Of a DNA stretch of 64,000 nt, positions 63,871 through 64,000 are shown piece by piece (position 1 is the first letter of the stretch; the number at the start of each line of letters is the position of its first letter). This DNA comes from Hypomesus transpacificus (lineage: Eukaryota; Chordata; Actinopteri; Osmeriformes; Osmeridae), in contig NC_061066.1 of the NCBI RefSeq assembly GCF_021917145.1, forward strand, positions 620,001 through 684,000. Reading direction: 5' to 3'. The notes under the pieces are model-generated. The model was not told where the DNA came from, searched no databases, and saw nothing but the letters and a program-made list of their open reading frames with translations. Made by a program: the position numbers and the translations under genes.

Positions 63871-64000
63871 GCAGAGTGCGTAACGTAGCCTAGTCCATGT
63901 GACGCATGCATATTTTGATTAACAGACAGCTATACAGACAGGCTGAACGCAGAGAATATTTCCTTCTGTGCACTGCAGAGAAGGAACCGGATGACTGCCA

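Overview
The window is teleost fish genomic DNA. Ten protein genes are recognisable, all as vertebrate-type split genes with GT-AG introns. Intergenic gaps are short, there are fish-type tRNA-derived SINE remnants and microsatellites, and the gene set has clear human orthologues. No species can be named from the sequence alone. I rebuilt the exon chains by hand. For nine genes the splice phases close from start codon to stop codon.

Layout, left to right. A gene I cannot identify runs off the left edge on the minus strand (four exons, 91-1136). The last coding exon of bcl2l13 follows (minus, 3458-4390). Then come atp6v1e1 (plus, 7938-10865, 226 aa), ada2 (plus, 12139-15172, 510 aa), galnt8 (minus, 15450-19029, 622 aa), dyrk4 (minus, 21023-27302, 615 aa), rad51ap1 (minus, 29614-32152, 335 aa), fgf6 (plus, 40837-42724, 206 aa), fgf23 (plus, 47903-49011, 258 aa), tigar (minus, 51573-53490, 271 aa) and ccnd2 (minus, 56892-63634, 294 aa). 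The ccnd2 3' UTR probably reaches back to about 53.86 kb.

The block joins two regions that are separate in human: 22q11 (BCL2L13-ATP6V1E1-ADA2) and 12p13 (GALNT8, DYRK4, RAD51AP1, FGF6, FGF23, TIGAR, CCND2). C12orf4, AKAP3 and NDUFA9, which lie among these genes in human 12p13, were not seen here. The genes do not form one pathway. They cover lysosomal acidification (V-ATPase E), extracellular adenosine deamination, mucin-type O-glycosylation, a DYRK kinase, homologous recombination, muscle FGF signalling, phosphate hormone signalling, sugar-phosphate metabolism and G1 cell-cycle entry.

Points worth checking are: an active-site substitution in ada2; a bcl2l13 for which only the last exon could be found, with an altered LC3-interaction motif; WNPP in place of WVPP in rad51ap1; a 360-bp non-autonomous DNA transposon with a perfect 9-bp target duplication; a G25 tract just after the dyrk4 stop; a paired set of miR-15/16 and miR-26 sites in the ccnd2 3' UTR; and several CTCF-like motifs, two of them inside coding exons. 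I saw no retroviral or other virus-like elements, no RNA genes and no wholly new system.
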